The notes under the pieces: generated by a model
Seen by the model: the letters and a program-made list of their open reading frames with translations, nothing else
Database searches by the model: none
What the model was told of the DNA's origin: nothing
NCBI GenBank assembly: GCA_017353825.1
Contig: JAFMSC010000002.1
Span: 1 to 35,005, forward strand
DNA: 35,005 nt
Reading direction: 5' to 3'
Origin: Hyphomicrobiaceae bacterium
GTDB lineage: Bacteria; Pseudomonadota; Alphaproteobacteria; Rhizobiales; Hyphomicrobiaceae
Program-made: the position numbers and the translations under genes
In this document: one piece after another, positions 7,241 to 14,262 of the stretch
Layout: each line of letters begins with the position of its first letter
Numbering within the stretch: position 1 is the first letter of the stretch

Positions 7241-8173
7241 ATGAAGGTTGATTCGCATAAGGCCTCAAACGGCGACGGGAGGACAACTGCTGTCGCCGTC
7301 CCTCCACGGAAACCGAAACCCGCGGTGCAGATCGCAGCCGCCGTACCGCCCACCACGTTGCTCGGCCGGATCATCGATGTTGCCGGTCGCGCTGATATCG
7401 ACGTGGAGAAGATTAAGCAGCTGGTTGACCTGCACAAGTCGATGCAGGTGGCCGAGTGGCAGCGCCTGTTCAACGAGTCGATGGTCAAGTGCCAGCAGGC
7501 GCTCGACCCAGTGCGCCGCAACAAGTCGAACTCATCCACGAACAGCCGCTACGCCGACCTCGCCCAGCTGGCCGAACAGGCCCTGCCGATCATCCACGCC
7601 CACGGCTTCGCGGTGTCCTTCTCTGAGGCCGAGCCGCGGAAGCCCGACCATATCGGGGTTGCTGTGAGCGTTCGGCACCAGGGCGGCTACACCGAGGTCA
7701 GCACGTGGAACGTGCCGCAGGACCTGTGCGGCCTAAAGGGCCAGGTCAACAAGACGGCCATCCATGGGTGGGGATCGGCGATCACCTACTGTCGCCGATA
7801 TTCCCTGCTGGCGAGCTTCAACATCATTGTATCCGGAGACGACGACGGTCAGGCCGCGGGCGGACAGAAGAGCGCCGCCCAGGCCCGCCGTGATGGCAAG
7901 TGGCCGATCCTGGAAGCCAAGCTGCGCTCGGCCAAGAGCATGAGCGAGCTGCAGGACATCTGGAACGAGTTCCGGTTCGAGATAAAGGCATGGCCTGCCG
8001 CGTGGCGCGACTGCGCCGTGGCGGCCAAAGAGGACGCCAAGACCCGCCTCGGTGGGACAATGACGGCCTTGCACGAGTCGCTACGGCAGCTCGAGCGTCC
8101 CGAGCCCAGGGAGGCTGACATTGAGCAGTGGGGCGGCGCTGAGCCCCGCGTGACCAGGCTGAGAAACGGCTGA
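7241..8173 (+). CDS. ERF-family single-strand DNA annealing protein
   Basis: A 310-residue protein with the ERF (essential recombination function) signature: EWQRLFNESMVKCQQAL (72-88), NSRYADLAQLAEQALPIIHA (101-120), and the hallmark GSAITYCRRYSLLASFNI followed by DDDG (178-203). These phage proteins anneal complementary single strands and promote recombination or genome circularisation, like P22 Erf. The start at 7241 is chosen for the GAGAGGAG ribosome site 8 nt upstream; an upstream in-frame extension has none. The C-terminal third is less conserved, with a QDIWNEFRFEIKAWPAAW segment. It heads a chain of small downstream genes on the same strand and lies divergent to the ribbon-helix-helix regulator. 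Confidence 0.9.
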   Translation: MKVDSHKASNGDGRTTAVAVPPRKPKPAVQIAAAVPPTTLLGRIIDVAGRADIDVEKIKQLVDLHKSMQVAEWQRLFNESMVKCQQALDPVRRNKSNSSTNSRYADLAQLAEQALPIIHAHGFAVSFSEAEPRKPDHIGVAVSVRHQGGYTEVSTWNVPQDLCGLKGQVNKTAIHGWGSAITYCRRYSLLASFNIIVSGDDDGQAAGGQKSAAQARRDGKWPILEAKLRSAKSMSELQDIWNEFRFEIKAWPAAWRDCAVAAKEDAKTRLGGTMTALHESLRQLERPEPREADIEQWGGAEPRVTRLRNG

Positions 8174-8227
8174 GGTTTTCAACCGGCTGGTCATCTATGG
8201 CCAGCCCTTTTCATTGGAGAAGACGAC

Positions 8228-8470
8228 ATGTTTGACAAACACAAACTGGACGACCTGCCCCCGCCACACCTGCTTCGCATCCCCATAGACGCCGCGACCG
8301 CGCTGGTGAGCACCATCATCTCCGAGCTCCCGCACATGCCGGCCAGCGTCCGTGCCGAGCTGCTCACGTTCACGGCCGACCCCACGGTGTGGAATGCCGG
8401 CAGGCTCATCAACGCACTGCGCTATGCAGGGCATCCAGGGTTGGCGCGAGAAGTGGAGGATGTTCTGTGA
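8228..8470 (+). CDS. 80-residue hypothetical protein of the element
   Basis: The ORF starts at an ATG preceded by GGAGA and follows the ERF gene by 54 nt. The sequence is soluble and helical (ATALVSTIISELPHMPASVR, then NAGRLINALRYAGHPGLARE). No family recognised. Its TGA overlaps the ATG of the next gene (TGATG), indicating coupled translation in a single operon with the genes around it. Confidence 0.6.
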   Translation: MFDKHKLDDLPPPHLLRIPIDAATALVSTIISELPHMPASVRAELLTFTADPTVWNAGRLINALRYAGHPGLAREVEDVL

Positions 8471-8592
8471 TGGGGAGCCTGTTCGGATATTTCGCCACCT
8501 GGGGATATTTCGGGTTCTGGCGATGGCTGGCTGCGGCGGCGATCTTCCTGGCCGTCGTGACCGTGTGGAGCTGGCTTGGGAGGCGCTCATGA
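8470..8592 (+). CDS. 40-residue aromatic-rich membrane protein
   Basis: Forty residues rich in Trp and Phe (GYFATWGYFGFWRWL) precede a hydrophobic helix (AAAAIFLAVVTVWSWL) and end in GRRS, so a single membrane pass with a positive C-terminus. The ATG overlaps the previous stop and its own TGA overlaps the next ATG (ATGA). Function unknown; the size is typical of phage accessory membrane peptides. Confidence 0.55.
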   Translation: MGSLFGYFATWGYFGFWRWLAAAAIFLAVVTVWSWLGRRS

Positions 8593-8780
8593 ACCTCGCC
8601 AACCGCATCACCGCGCTGCTGTGCTCGCTGACGACATTGCAAATCCGCGCCATGTCACCCGTGGACAAGCAACAGCTCTGCAACGAGTGCCTTCCCGTCT
8701 TGCAGGCGGCCATGCCGCCTCAGGCGCAGATCAAGGCCGGTGTGCTCTACGAACTCAAGCGGGGGGATCGCCCACAATGA
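8589..8780 (+). CDS. 63-residue hypothetical protein
   Basis: Starts at an ATG overlapping the previous gene's TGA by 4 nt (ATGA) and ends in a TGA that overlaps the next ATG. The sequence begins MNLANRITALLCSLTTLQIR and contains a CNECLP motif, with no clear membrane helix. No family recognised; support is from the continuous overlap chain rather than from homology. Confidence 0.5.
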   Translation: MNLANRITALLCSLTTLQIRAMSPVDKQQLCNECLPVLQAAMPPQAQIKAGVLYELKRGDRPQ

Positions 8781-9043
8781 ACAGCACCATCAACTTCATC
8801 CGCGGGGTGTTCCACTGGATCGCCCTGACAGCTTTCTGGGGCTGGAACGCCGTCATGGCCTATCTTGGCTATGTGACCTGGGCGGCACTCCACGAGACGC
8901 CGCCCGAGTTCAGCCATACGGCCACAGCGCGCGCCGGCTACGACGCTGGCGTGACCTTCGGGATGTTCGCCATCCTGCTCCTCTGGGCGCTCGTCGCCGG
9001 CATCCTCTACATGATCGCGGCCAGCACTCGGAGGGCGCCGTGA
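8777..9043 (+). CDS. 88-residue two-pass membrane protein
   Basis: Hydrophobic segments at about 10-32 (VFHWIALTAFWGWNAVMAYL) and 62-82 (FGMFAILLLWALVAGILYMI) are joined by a polar loop. The ATG overlaps the previous stop as ATGA. The pattern resembles small holin-like or superinfection-exclusion-like membrane proteins only in outline; I would not assign a function. Confidence 0.55.
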   Translation: MNSTINFIRGVFHWIALTAFWGWNAVMAYLGYVTWAALHETPPEFSHTATARAGYDAGVTFGMFAILLLWALVAGILYMIAASTRRAP

Positions 9044-9162
9044 CCAAGCTGCTCATCGTGCTCGCAGCCGGCGCCTTGCTGCTGGCCCTGGTTAGTCCAG
9101 GGCCAGCAAGCCGGCCTAAGGTCCCGCGGTCATCGCCGCCGGGCCTGGTGCTGATCGCTTAA
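9040..9162 (+). CDS. 40-residue hydrophobic peptide
   Basis: A GTG-started ORF overlaps the previous TGA by 4 nt (GTGA). It has an N-terminal hydrophobic helix (LLIVLAAGALLLALV) and a Pro/Ser-rich tail, so it could be a secreted or membrane-anchored peptide. It is the last link in the overlap chain. Short length makes it uncertain. Confidence 0.4.
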   Translation: MTKLLIVLAAGALLLALVSPGPASRPKVPRSSPPGLVLIA

Positions 9163-9187
9163 ACTCGGATTCTGTAGGGGAACCAAT

Positions 9188-9545
9188 ATGTCCAAACTCG
9201 CATATGCCATCGTGCTCGCGTGCTGCCTCGCTACAGAGGCGCACGCCTTTGATGATGAGGCTTTCTGCCGGGCGTTCCAGGTCGAGGCTGTGAAAATCAA
9301 CCGCGACATCGGCACCAGGGTCGATAACATCACGGTGCTCGACGGGCTGGGTTCGCGCCTACGGCACGGCGCTCGGGGTCGTGCTCGACGGGCAGGTGGA
9401 AATCCGGCCGGGCCCACCCCCAGCTGCCGAGCACGCGGACATGCGCCCTGGTCCGGTCTTCGGCCTGCGTCCGCGCGGGCGGAAGTCCGATACGGGGATC
9501 GGCGAAAGCATCGGCCGCGCGTTCGGGGCGAGGAGGGCGCCATGA
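9188..9545 (+). pseudogene. small secreted protein gene with probable frameshift
   Basis: An ATG at 9188, with AGGGGAA about 6 nt upstream, starts a signal peptide (MSKLAYAIVLACCLATEAHA) and a mature part AFDDEAFCRAFQVEAVKINR and on to DNITVLDG. After about 9350 this frame becomes low-complexity Arg/Gly-rich sequence. The next frame instead reads WVRAYGTALGVVLDGQVEIR and continues to a TGA at 9543-9545, which overlaps the ATG of the following gene in the same way as the other genes of this cluster. One extra G near 9350 would explain it. Function unknown. Confidence 0.5.
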
Positions 9546-9822
9546 GAAAAGGCCTAATTATTACGGGTTTCTCGCCCTCGCCGGCTGCATGAGCACCGAT
9601 GAGCAAATCGCCGCGAGCGCTCGCGAGGCGCTCGGGCCGAAGGTCGTCGCAGACTTCTGCGCGATGCCCGAGCAACAGAAGCTGGCCTATCTCACCAAGC
9701 GCCTGCGCTTCAGCGAGGGAAGTGCCGTGAACGTCGGCGGCCGTTGGTACGACTCGACCGTGGTGACCAGCCGCGAGCTGGCCGCGGAACGGGTGACGTG
9801 GCGTAGGAATCTAGGCTGTTGA
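9542..9822 (+). pseudogene. small lipoprotein gene with a one-base deletion
   Basis: ATG at 9542 overlaps the preceding stop and begins MRK. A lipobox (FLALAGC) and the mature part MSTDEQIAASAREALGPKVV, to a TGA at 9820-9822, are in another frame. Adding one A to the AAAA run at 9547-9550 joins them into a normal lipoprotein of about 93 residues. The downstream ATG at 9589 gives a 77-residue ORF but would lack the signal. Either decay or a homopolymer sequencing error; the mature part shows no family that I know. Confidence 0.55.
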
Positions 9823-9860
9823 GCTTCGAGGGCGCTTCCCCGCACCGGCGCCCCTGAGAC

Positions 9861-9894
9861 GCCGCCACCTGCTCCCCTGGGTGGCGGCGTTTTC
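9861..9894 (+). terminator. Rho-independent terminator
   Basis: A perfect 9-bp stem (GCCGCCACC at 9861-9869 pairing with GGTGGCGGC at 9880-9888) is followed by GTTTTCG. It lies 39 nt after the last gene of the element and would end its plus-strand transcript. Confidence 0.8.
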
Positions 9895-10007
9895 GTTCGA
9901 GAACCTGACCTGCACCGGGCAGGCCTCGAGCTGGACTGAGTGATGTCCCGGTGATGTCTTCTCGAAATCGAGGTTTGGAGAGCGCCGCGGTAACTGCCTG
10001 AAATAAT

Positions 10008-10084
10008 TGGTCGGGGCAGAGGGATTCGAACCCCCGGCCCCCTGCTCCCAAAGCAGGTGCTCTACCAGGCTGAGCTATGCCCCG
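10008..10084 (-). tRNA. tRNA-Pro (anticodon TGG)
   Basis: The minus strand gives a full cloverleaf: acceptor CGGGGCA pairing with TGCCCCG, a D arm with AGCTCAGCCTGGTAGAGC, anticodon stem CCTGC/GCAGG with loop TTTGGGA (anticodon TGG), T arm GGGGGTTCGAATCCC, discriminator A and encoded CCA. It is intact, 77 nt including CCA, and reads CCN proline codons. It marks the return to chromosome-like sequence after the phage-like block. Confidence 0.97.
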
Positions 10085-10166
10085 ACACGGGGGCGGATCC
10101 AACAGGCTCTTCCGCCGAAGTCCAGAGCGTTTTACAGGTTCCGGTCGAAAGTGCATAGGCCCCGCT

Positions 10167-10185
10167 GTCGGCCTTTTCGGCCGAC
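10167..10185. repeat. short inverted repeat upstream of aroQ
   Basis: GTCGGCC (10167-10173), loop TTTTC, then GGCCGAC (10179-10185) form a perfect 7-bp hairpin between the tRNA-Pro 5' end and aroQ. No U-run follows, so it is not a clear terminator; it may be an RNA structure in the aroQ leader. Confidence 0.45.
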
Positions 10186-10250
10186 CCACGGCGCCCCCGG
10201 CCCGGAACCTCCCGCCGCCGGGCCGATGCAAAGCGGTTCTGGAGAGCGCT

Positions 10251-10745
10251 ATGAGCGTCCGCCTGATGGTCCTCAACGGGCCGAATCTCAACCTCCTGGG
10301 GGTCCGCGAGCCCCATATCTATGGCACCACCACGCTCGCCGCGATCGAGGCGAGCTGCCGGGAGTTCGGAGGGGCGGCGGGCATCGCTGTCGCCTTCCAC
10401 CAGTCCAACCACGAGGGCGCCCTCATCGACCTTGTGCACCAGGCGCGATCGGCGGCCGACGCCATTATCATCAACCCGGCCGCGCTCTCCTTCACGTCCA
10501 TCGCCCTCCTCGACGCGCTTAAGGCCTTCGAGGGTCCCGTGGTGGAGGTGCATATCTCCAATATCCACGCCCGCGACGAATTGCATAGCCGCTCGATTAT
10601 CTCCAGCGTCGCCCGCTGCGTGATCTGCGGGGCCGGCCCCTACGGCTACGTCCTCGGCCTGCAGGCGGCGGCCAACCTGCTGAACGCGCTGCCCCTCTCC
10701 CTTTCCCCGCAGGCGGGGAGGGGGAACGCCCCTACAGCCCGCTGA
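10251..10745 (+). CDS. aroQ: type II 3-dehydroquinate dehydratase
   Basis: This 164-residue enzyme converts 3-dehydroquinate to 3-dehydroshikimate (shikimate pathway). Conserved motifs: NGPNLNLLGVREPHIYG (9-25) with lid Arg R19 and catalytic Tyr Y24, QSNHEG (51-56), VHISNIHARDE (100-110) with catalytic His H101, and GPYGYVLGLQ near the C-terminus. The usual NPxAYTHTS-type segment is NPAALSFTS here, a variant seen in a second alphaproteobacterial AroQ-like group, so a catabolic or accessory role is possible. The ATG has a GGAG site 6 nt upstream. The last 15 codons run through a palindromic element and look like an added tail. It converges with the molybdoenzyme gene, overlapping it by 14 nt. 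Confidence 0.85.
   Translation: MSVRLMVLNGPNLNLLGVREPHIYGTTTLAAIEASCREFGGAAGIAVAFHQSNHEGALIDLVHQARSAADAIIINPAALSFTSIALLDALKAFEGPVVEVHISNIHARDELHSRSIISSVARCVICGAGPYGYVLGLQAAANLLNALPLSLSPQAGRGNAPTAR
10704..10719. repeat. palindromic element at the aroQ 3' end
   Basis: TCCCCGC, two bases, GCGGGGA, nested in a wider imperfect CCCCTCTCC/GGAGGGGG dyad. It lies in the shared end of two convergent genes, where it may act as a bidirectional terminator; such GC-rich dyads are widespread between alphaproteobacterial genes. Confidence 0.4.
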
Positions 10746-11523
10746 ACCAGTTGTAACCCTGCTCCTCCCAGTAGCCGCCAGGATACTGGTTCACCACCGA
10801 GAGGCCCACCACGTGCTTTGGGTTCTTGAACCCGAGCTTCGTGGGGATGCGAATGCGTAGCGGAAACCCGAACTTGGTCGGCAGCGGCTGGCCGTCGAAT
10901 TTTAGTGTCATCTGCGTCTGCGGATGCAGCGCGGTGGCCATGTCGATCGAGCTCGAATAGCCCTCCGCACAGGCGAAGTGCACATAGTTGGCTCGGAGGT
11001 CCGCGCCGATCCGCTCCAGGAACACGCGCAACGGCACCCCCGTCCACTTGCCGATGGCGCTCCATCCCTCCACGCAGATGAGGCGCGTGATCTGCGTTTC
11101 CTGGGGCAGCGCGTTGAGTTGCTCGAGGCTCCACGGTCGTTGGTTCTCGACCAGCCCGTCCAGGACCAGGCGATAGCTGTCCTCGTCGACGTCTGGGGCG
11201 TCCTCCTCGTCGTAGTAGGCGTTGAACCGGAACGGGCGGACGATGGCGCTCTCGGGGTAGGTCTCGGCAAGGCGGCTGGGATCGAACAGGCGCGCCTGCA
11301 CCCAGTCGTTGAACTCCGAGATCTTGCGCAGCACGCGCTCCGCCGATGCGCTGTCGGAGACACCGCACCCTGTGAGCAGTACCAGCGCGCCCACGCTTGC
11401 CCCGTTGCGCAGGAACAGGCGTCGCGCCGGATCGGGAAGCAGCCCGGCCGCATCCCTGACGAGGAGGCGGACATCGATCCCTGAAATGGCCCCGCGCCGT
11501 TTTCGCACCGCAGCCTCCGTCAA
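10732..11523 (-). CDS. molybdopterin-dependent oxidoreductase (sulfite-oxidase / MsrP-like)
   Basis: The 263-residue protein has the sulfite oxidase-type molybdopterin fold: WSLEQLNALPQ, the cofactor-binding Cys C150 in TRLICVEGWSAIGKWTGVPL, SSSIDMATALHP, and GFPLRIRIPTKLG. An RRLFLR motif (34-39) followed by a hydrophobic stretch ending LLTGC (C53) reads as a twin-arginine signal with a lipobox, so the enzyme is probably exported folded and may be lipid-anchored. It starts with TTG overlapping the stop of the cytochrome b gene (TTGA), implying coupled expression. The pair parallels the MsrP/MsrQ periplasmic methionine sulfoxide reductase, but with a different cytochrome partner; the substrate is not shown by the sequence. 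Confidence 0.82.
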   Translation of the reverse strand: MTEAAVRKRRGAISGIDVRLLVRDAAGLLPDPARRLFLRNGASVGALVLLTGCGVSDSASAERVLRKISEFNDWVQARLFDPSRLAETYPESAIVRPFRFNAYYDEEDAPDVDEDSYRLVLDGLVENQRPWSLEQLNALPQETQITRLICVEGWSAIGKWTGVPLRVFLERIGADLRANYVHFACAEGYSSSIDMATALHPQTQMTLKFDGQPLPTKFGFPLRIRIPTKLGFKNPKHVVGLSVVNQYPGGYWEEQGYNWFSGL

Positions 11524-12149
11524 CGCCCCAGGACCATGGCGCGCAGGCTTCTCGGCACCAGCAGCGCCATTACCACGTGCACAACCAGGAACAAAGCGAT
11601 GAAGGCCATCGCGAAAAAGTGCACGAGCCGCGCCCCTTCATAGCCCCCGAACAGTACCGCCAGGGGCCTCAGCTGAACCGGCTTCCAGACGGCGAGCCCC
11701 GAAGCGACGATCACCAACCCGGCCACGAGCACGCCGAGATAGAGCAGCTTCTGCACGGCGTTATAGACGCTGAGGTCGGCATGGCTGAGGCGCCCCGTCA
11801 GCGCCACCGCCAGATCGGCCATCACGCTTCGGGCCGAGACGGGCAGCAGCTTGCGGCGCAGCCGGCCGGTGACGAGCCCTGCCACCAGGTAGACAAGACC
11901 GTTGGCGGCCAGCACCCACATGGCCGCGAAGTGCCACAATAACCCGCCAGCCAACCATCCGCCGAGGGTGACCTCGCTCGGAAACGTGAACGGAAAAAGC
12001 GGCGAGGCGTTGTAGATCTGCCATCCCGATCCGATCATGATCAGCATGGCAACGGCATTGATCCAGTGCGTGATGCGGACGTAGAGAGAGTGGATGGCCG
12101 GCCGGCGGCCCACGGCCTTTTGAGCTTCGGCTTCGGCGAGGCTATTCAC
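11520..12149 (-). CDS. cytochrome b561-type membrane subunit
   Basis: A 209-residue membrane protein with four hydrophobic segments, beginning HSLYVRITHWINAVAMLIMI: the His residues at positions 20 and 28 lie at the first helix, with further His residues at the later helices (LLWHFAAMW, LVHFFAMAF, LVVHVVM), the pattern of di-haem b561 / Ni-Fe hydrogenase-type cytochrome b. It would pass quinol electrons to the periplasmic molybdoenzyme encoded immediately downstream, whose start codon overlaps its stop. The start is GTG at 12149 with a weak ribosome site. MsrQ-type ferric reductase similarity is not seen. Confidence 0.82.
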   Translation of the reverse strand: MNSLAEAEAQKAVGRRPAIHSLYVRITHWINAVAMLIMIGSGWQIYNASPLFPFTFPSEVTLGGWLAGGLLWHFAAMWVLAANGLVYLVAGLVTGRLRRKLLPVSARSVMADLAVALTGRLSHADLSVYNAVQKLLYLGVLVAGLVIVASGLAVWKPVQLRPLAVLFGGYEGARLVHFFAMAFIALFLVVHVVMALLVPRSLRAMVLGR

Positions 12150-12242
12150 AGGTCCGTCATTGGGTCTGGATACGCATCTTCAGCGGACTAAAATTGGCCC
12201 CTCCAGCGTCTATGGGCTAGCCAACTTTTCGGGAGGATCCCC

Positions 12243-12887
12243 ATGTCTTCGTTCATGCCGGCAACAAGCTTGACCTCGAGACGATGGCCTCGCCCACTCG
12301 GCGCGGTTGCGCTGGGCCTCACGCTGCTCGCATCGGCTGTATGGGCGCAGGACGCCCCTCTGCGCGTGCGCGGCACCATCGAGCGGGTCGACGGCGGGGT
12401 CTACGTCGTCAAGTCGCGGGACGGTGCCGAGTTGAAGCTGACCCTCGCTGCCAATGCCAAGGTGTCGGCGATCGTGCCCGCCAAGCTCGCGGACATCAAG
12501 CAAGGCCAGTACATCGGCGTGGCCGCCATGCCCCAGGCCGACGGCAGCCAGAAGGCGCTTGAGGTGCACATCTTTCCGGAGGCCCTGCGCGGCCTGGCCG
12601 AAGGCTTTCAGCCCTGGGACCTGGCGCCGAAGAGCACCATGACCAACGCCAATGTCGAAGCCCAGGTCACCTCCGCCGACGGCCAGACGCTGACGCTCAA
12701 GTACAAGGATGGAGAAAAGAAGATCATCGTGCCCGCTGGCACGCCCATTGTCTCCTTCGCTGCAGGCGACGCCGGCGACCTGAAACCCGGTGCCAAGATC
12801 TTCGTCGGCGGCGCCAAGAAGCTGCCCGACGGCACCCTGGAAGCGGCGCGCGTCAACGTGGGCAAAGGCACCGCACCTCCGATGTAG
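12243..12887 (+). CDS. secreted protein with DUF5666-like beta domains
   Basis: 214 residues with a signal peptide (about 1-36, ending in SAVWAQ). Two similar segments follow: VRGTIERVDGGVYVVKSRDG with AELKLTLAANAKV (about 42-75), and VEAQVTSADGQTLTLKYKDG with KKIIVPAGTPIVSF (about 138-178); both are short beta-barrel-like units of the kind called DUF5666. The start has a GGGAGGA site 5 nt upstream. It diverges from the cytochrome b561/molybdoenzyme pair, which may mean shared control. Function not known; periplasmic location inferred. Confidence 0.7.
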   Translation: MSSFMPATSLTSRRWPRPLGAVALGLTLLASAVWAQDAPLRVRGTIERVDGGVYVVKSRDGAELKLTLAANAKVSAIVPAKLADIKQGQYIGVAAMPQADGSQKALEVHIFPEALRGLAEGFQPWDLAPKSTMTNANVEAQVTSADGQTLTLKYKDGEKKIIVPAGTPIVSFAAGDAGDLKPGAKIFVGGAKKLPDGTLEAARVNVGKGTAPPM

Positions 12888-13499
12888 CCCCGGCGAGACG
12901 GGTCAGACCCACGGGGATCTGACCTGGCTCCAACGCTGATGGCGGAATGTGGGCGAAACCCACGGGCGTTGTGCCCTCTAGGTCGCCAGCGGTCCCCTTC
13001 ACGAACTCGACGTCTCAAGCAATTGCCTTCAGGTCGGACCCGTGGTTTCCCGCGTTTCGCCCGCGCGCGGGTTTGTCAGGGGCTGCGGTGCGCTCGTTGT
13101 GCCATTCCATCAAGTCGCAGGGTCCAGGGCCTTGCATCCTGAAGCGTGCCGCAAACGCCTCTTGCAACAGGCGAGCGCCTGCCGCACCAGTTTTGGTCTC
13201 GCCTTAATTGGCGCAAGCTGGGCGCCGCCGAGCGGCTGGGCGTCCGGATTGCTGCGCGCGACTGCCAGGACGACCTCGTCGGTCTGAGCGTCGAGGGCGC
13301 TTCAAGCGTACTTGGTGGCCCTCGTTTAACCTGTGGCCTGGATGGCCGGCGGGCGGGCTGTCCTCGGATTCCCAACCTTCAAGGTACCGCGTTTTCTCAC
13401 GGCGCTCCCCTGAACGTGGCGAGATGATTCGCCTCACGGCCGACGCAGCTGCCGGTTAGACCATTCGTCGCGGCGACCTTCGAAAGAACGGCACGGGGC
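12888..13499. other. intergenic stretch, no gene recognised
   Basis: About 610 bases hold no ORF with a ribosome site or a recognisable motif on either strand. The only structure that I see is the palindromic GGGTCAGACCC element just after the preceding gene (listed separately). It may contain decayed sequence. Confidence 0.4.
12900..12924. repeat. palindromic intergenic repeat, copy 1
   Basis: GGGTCAGACCC (12900-12910) is followed by an inverted GGGGATCTGACC (12913-12924). A close relative lies at 23323-23345, and related half-sites occur at 34152-34157, 34490-34494 and 34550-34559. Likely a small dispersed repeat family of this genome. Confidence 0.5.
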
Positions 13500-14165
13500 A
13501 TGCGACGCTTGGCATACAGCGCTTGTCTATGGCTCTGCTGTTTGAGCTTGCGGCTGCCAAGCCTTGCGGAAGATCCGAACTCCTGCAAGGGCAGCCTCTT
13601 GGTGTGGCCGAACACGGCACCCACGCTCTACTTGTCGTGGACCGGCACGATTGCCGATCCGATGGCCGAGTGCATCAGGGCTCAATTCGACAAGGTGCGC
13701 GGGACCACCACCCGCGTGGTGCTGGAGCTCGATTCAGAGGGAGGGTATCTTCCCGCAGCCGAAGATGCGATCGCGACGCTGCGGAAAATCCGCCGGACGC
13801 ATCTTCTTGTAACCGTCGTTTCTCGCGGCAGGAAGTGTTGGTCGGCCTGCGTACCGGTCTTCTTGACAGGCAAGCGTCGCCACGCCGCGCTCGCGAGCAC
13901 TTGGCTGTTCCACGAGGTCAGCGCATGGGCTCAGGAGGGCAGCAGCCGCTACAAGACCGTCGACCGAGCCGTGAGCGACCGCGTGTTCCGCGATTATTTT
14001 CTTGCGGCCGGCGTCTCTGAACAGTGGCTCAAACGCCTGTATATCGTCATTCCCCATGCCAACTATTGGCAAACAGGGCAGAACCTCTGGGAAGATAAGA
14101 GCGGCATCATAACCTATCCGCTGGACAATCTCGTCCCGCGCAACACCGAGCGACCCAAATATTGA
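13500..14165 (+). CDS. secreted ClpP/SppA-like (crotonase-fold) protease-like protein
   Basis: 221 residues with a signal peptide (about 1-23). VVLELDSEGGYLPAAEDAIA (73-92) matches the LxSxGG strand-turn of Clp/SppA-type serine proteases, GRKCWSACVPVFLTGKRR (110-127) carries the probable nucleophile S115, and TWLFHEVS (134-141) carries the probable His H138. The third catalytic residue is not obvious. Proteins of this type in alphaproteobacteria are periplasmic and mostly uncharacterised. The ATG at 13500 follows directly after an ACGGGGC stretch. It is convergent with acs. Confidence 0.7.
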   Translation: MRRLAYSACLWLCCLSLRLPSLAEDPNSCKGSLLVWPNTAPTLYLSWTGTIADPMAECIRAQFDKVRGTTTRVVLELDSEGGYLPAAEDAIATLRKIRRTHLLVTVVSRGRKCWSACVPVFLTGKRRHAALASTWLFHEVSAWAQEGSSRYKTVDRAVSDRVFRDYFLAAGVSEQWLKRLYIVIPHANYWQTGQNLWEDKSGIITYPLDNLVPRNTERPKY

Positions 14166-14262
14166 CACCTGGTAGAGGGATCAGGCGTTGCCCGCCGTCC
14201 GCCGGTACCCGCGAGGGCGGATTTGCCGGCTTGCCCTAATCCCTCCTACGCCACGCCGGTCC

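Larger units (their letters stand above)
4583..9900. mobile_element. integrated phage-like element or genomic island remnant
   Basis: The block is bounded on the left by the tRNA-Gly fragment and integrase and on the right by a terminator just before an intact tRNA-Pro. It contains an integrase, a toxin-antitoxin pair, a ribbon-helix-helix protein, an ERF recombination protein and a chain of tiny overlapping ORFs, a typical prophage early-region gene set. No capsid, tail, terminase or lysis genes are visible. No second copy of the tRNA-Gly core is found to the right, so the right boundary is inferred from gene content only and the element may be deleted or rearranged. Confidence 0.65.

Noticed and set aside
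10008..10084. The tRNA-Pro as the right attachment site of the element
   Set aside because: Its sequence does not match the tRNA-Gly core at the left end and the tRNA is intact without a duplicated fragment nearby.
10073..10250. A longer aroQ beginning near the tRNA
   Set aside because: The extension overlaps the tRNA-Pro gene and is not conserved in AroQ; the ATG at 10251 has a good ribosome site and begins the family motif.
12938..13459. Several short plus-strand frames in the interval before the ClpP-like gene
   Set aside because: All are Arg/Pro/Ser-rich, mutually overlapping and without a start signal.
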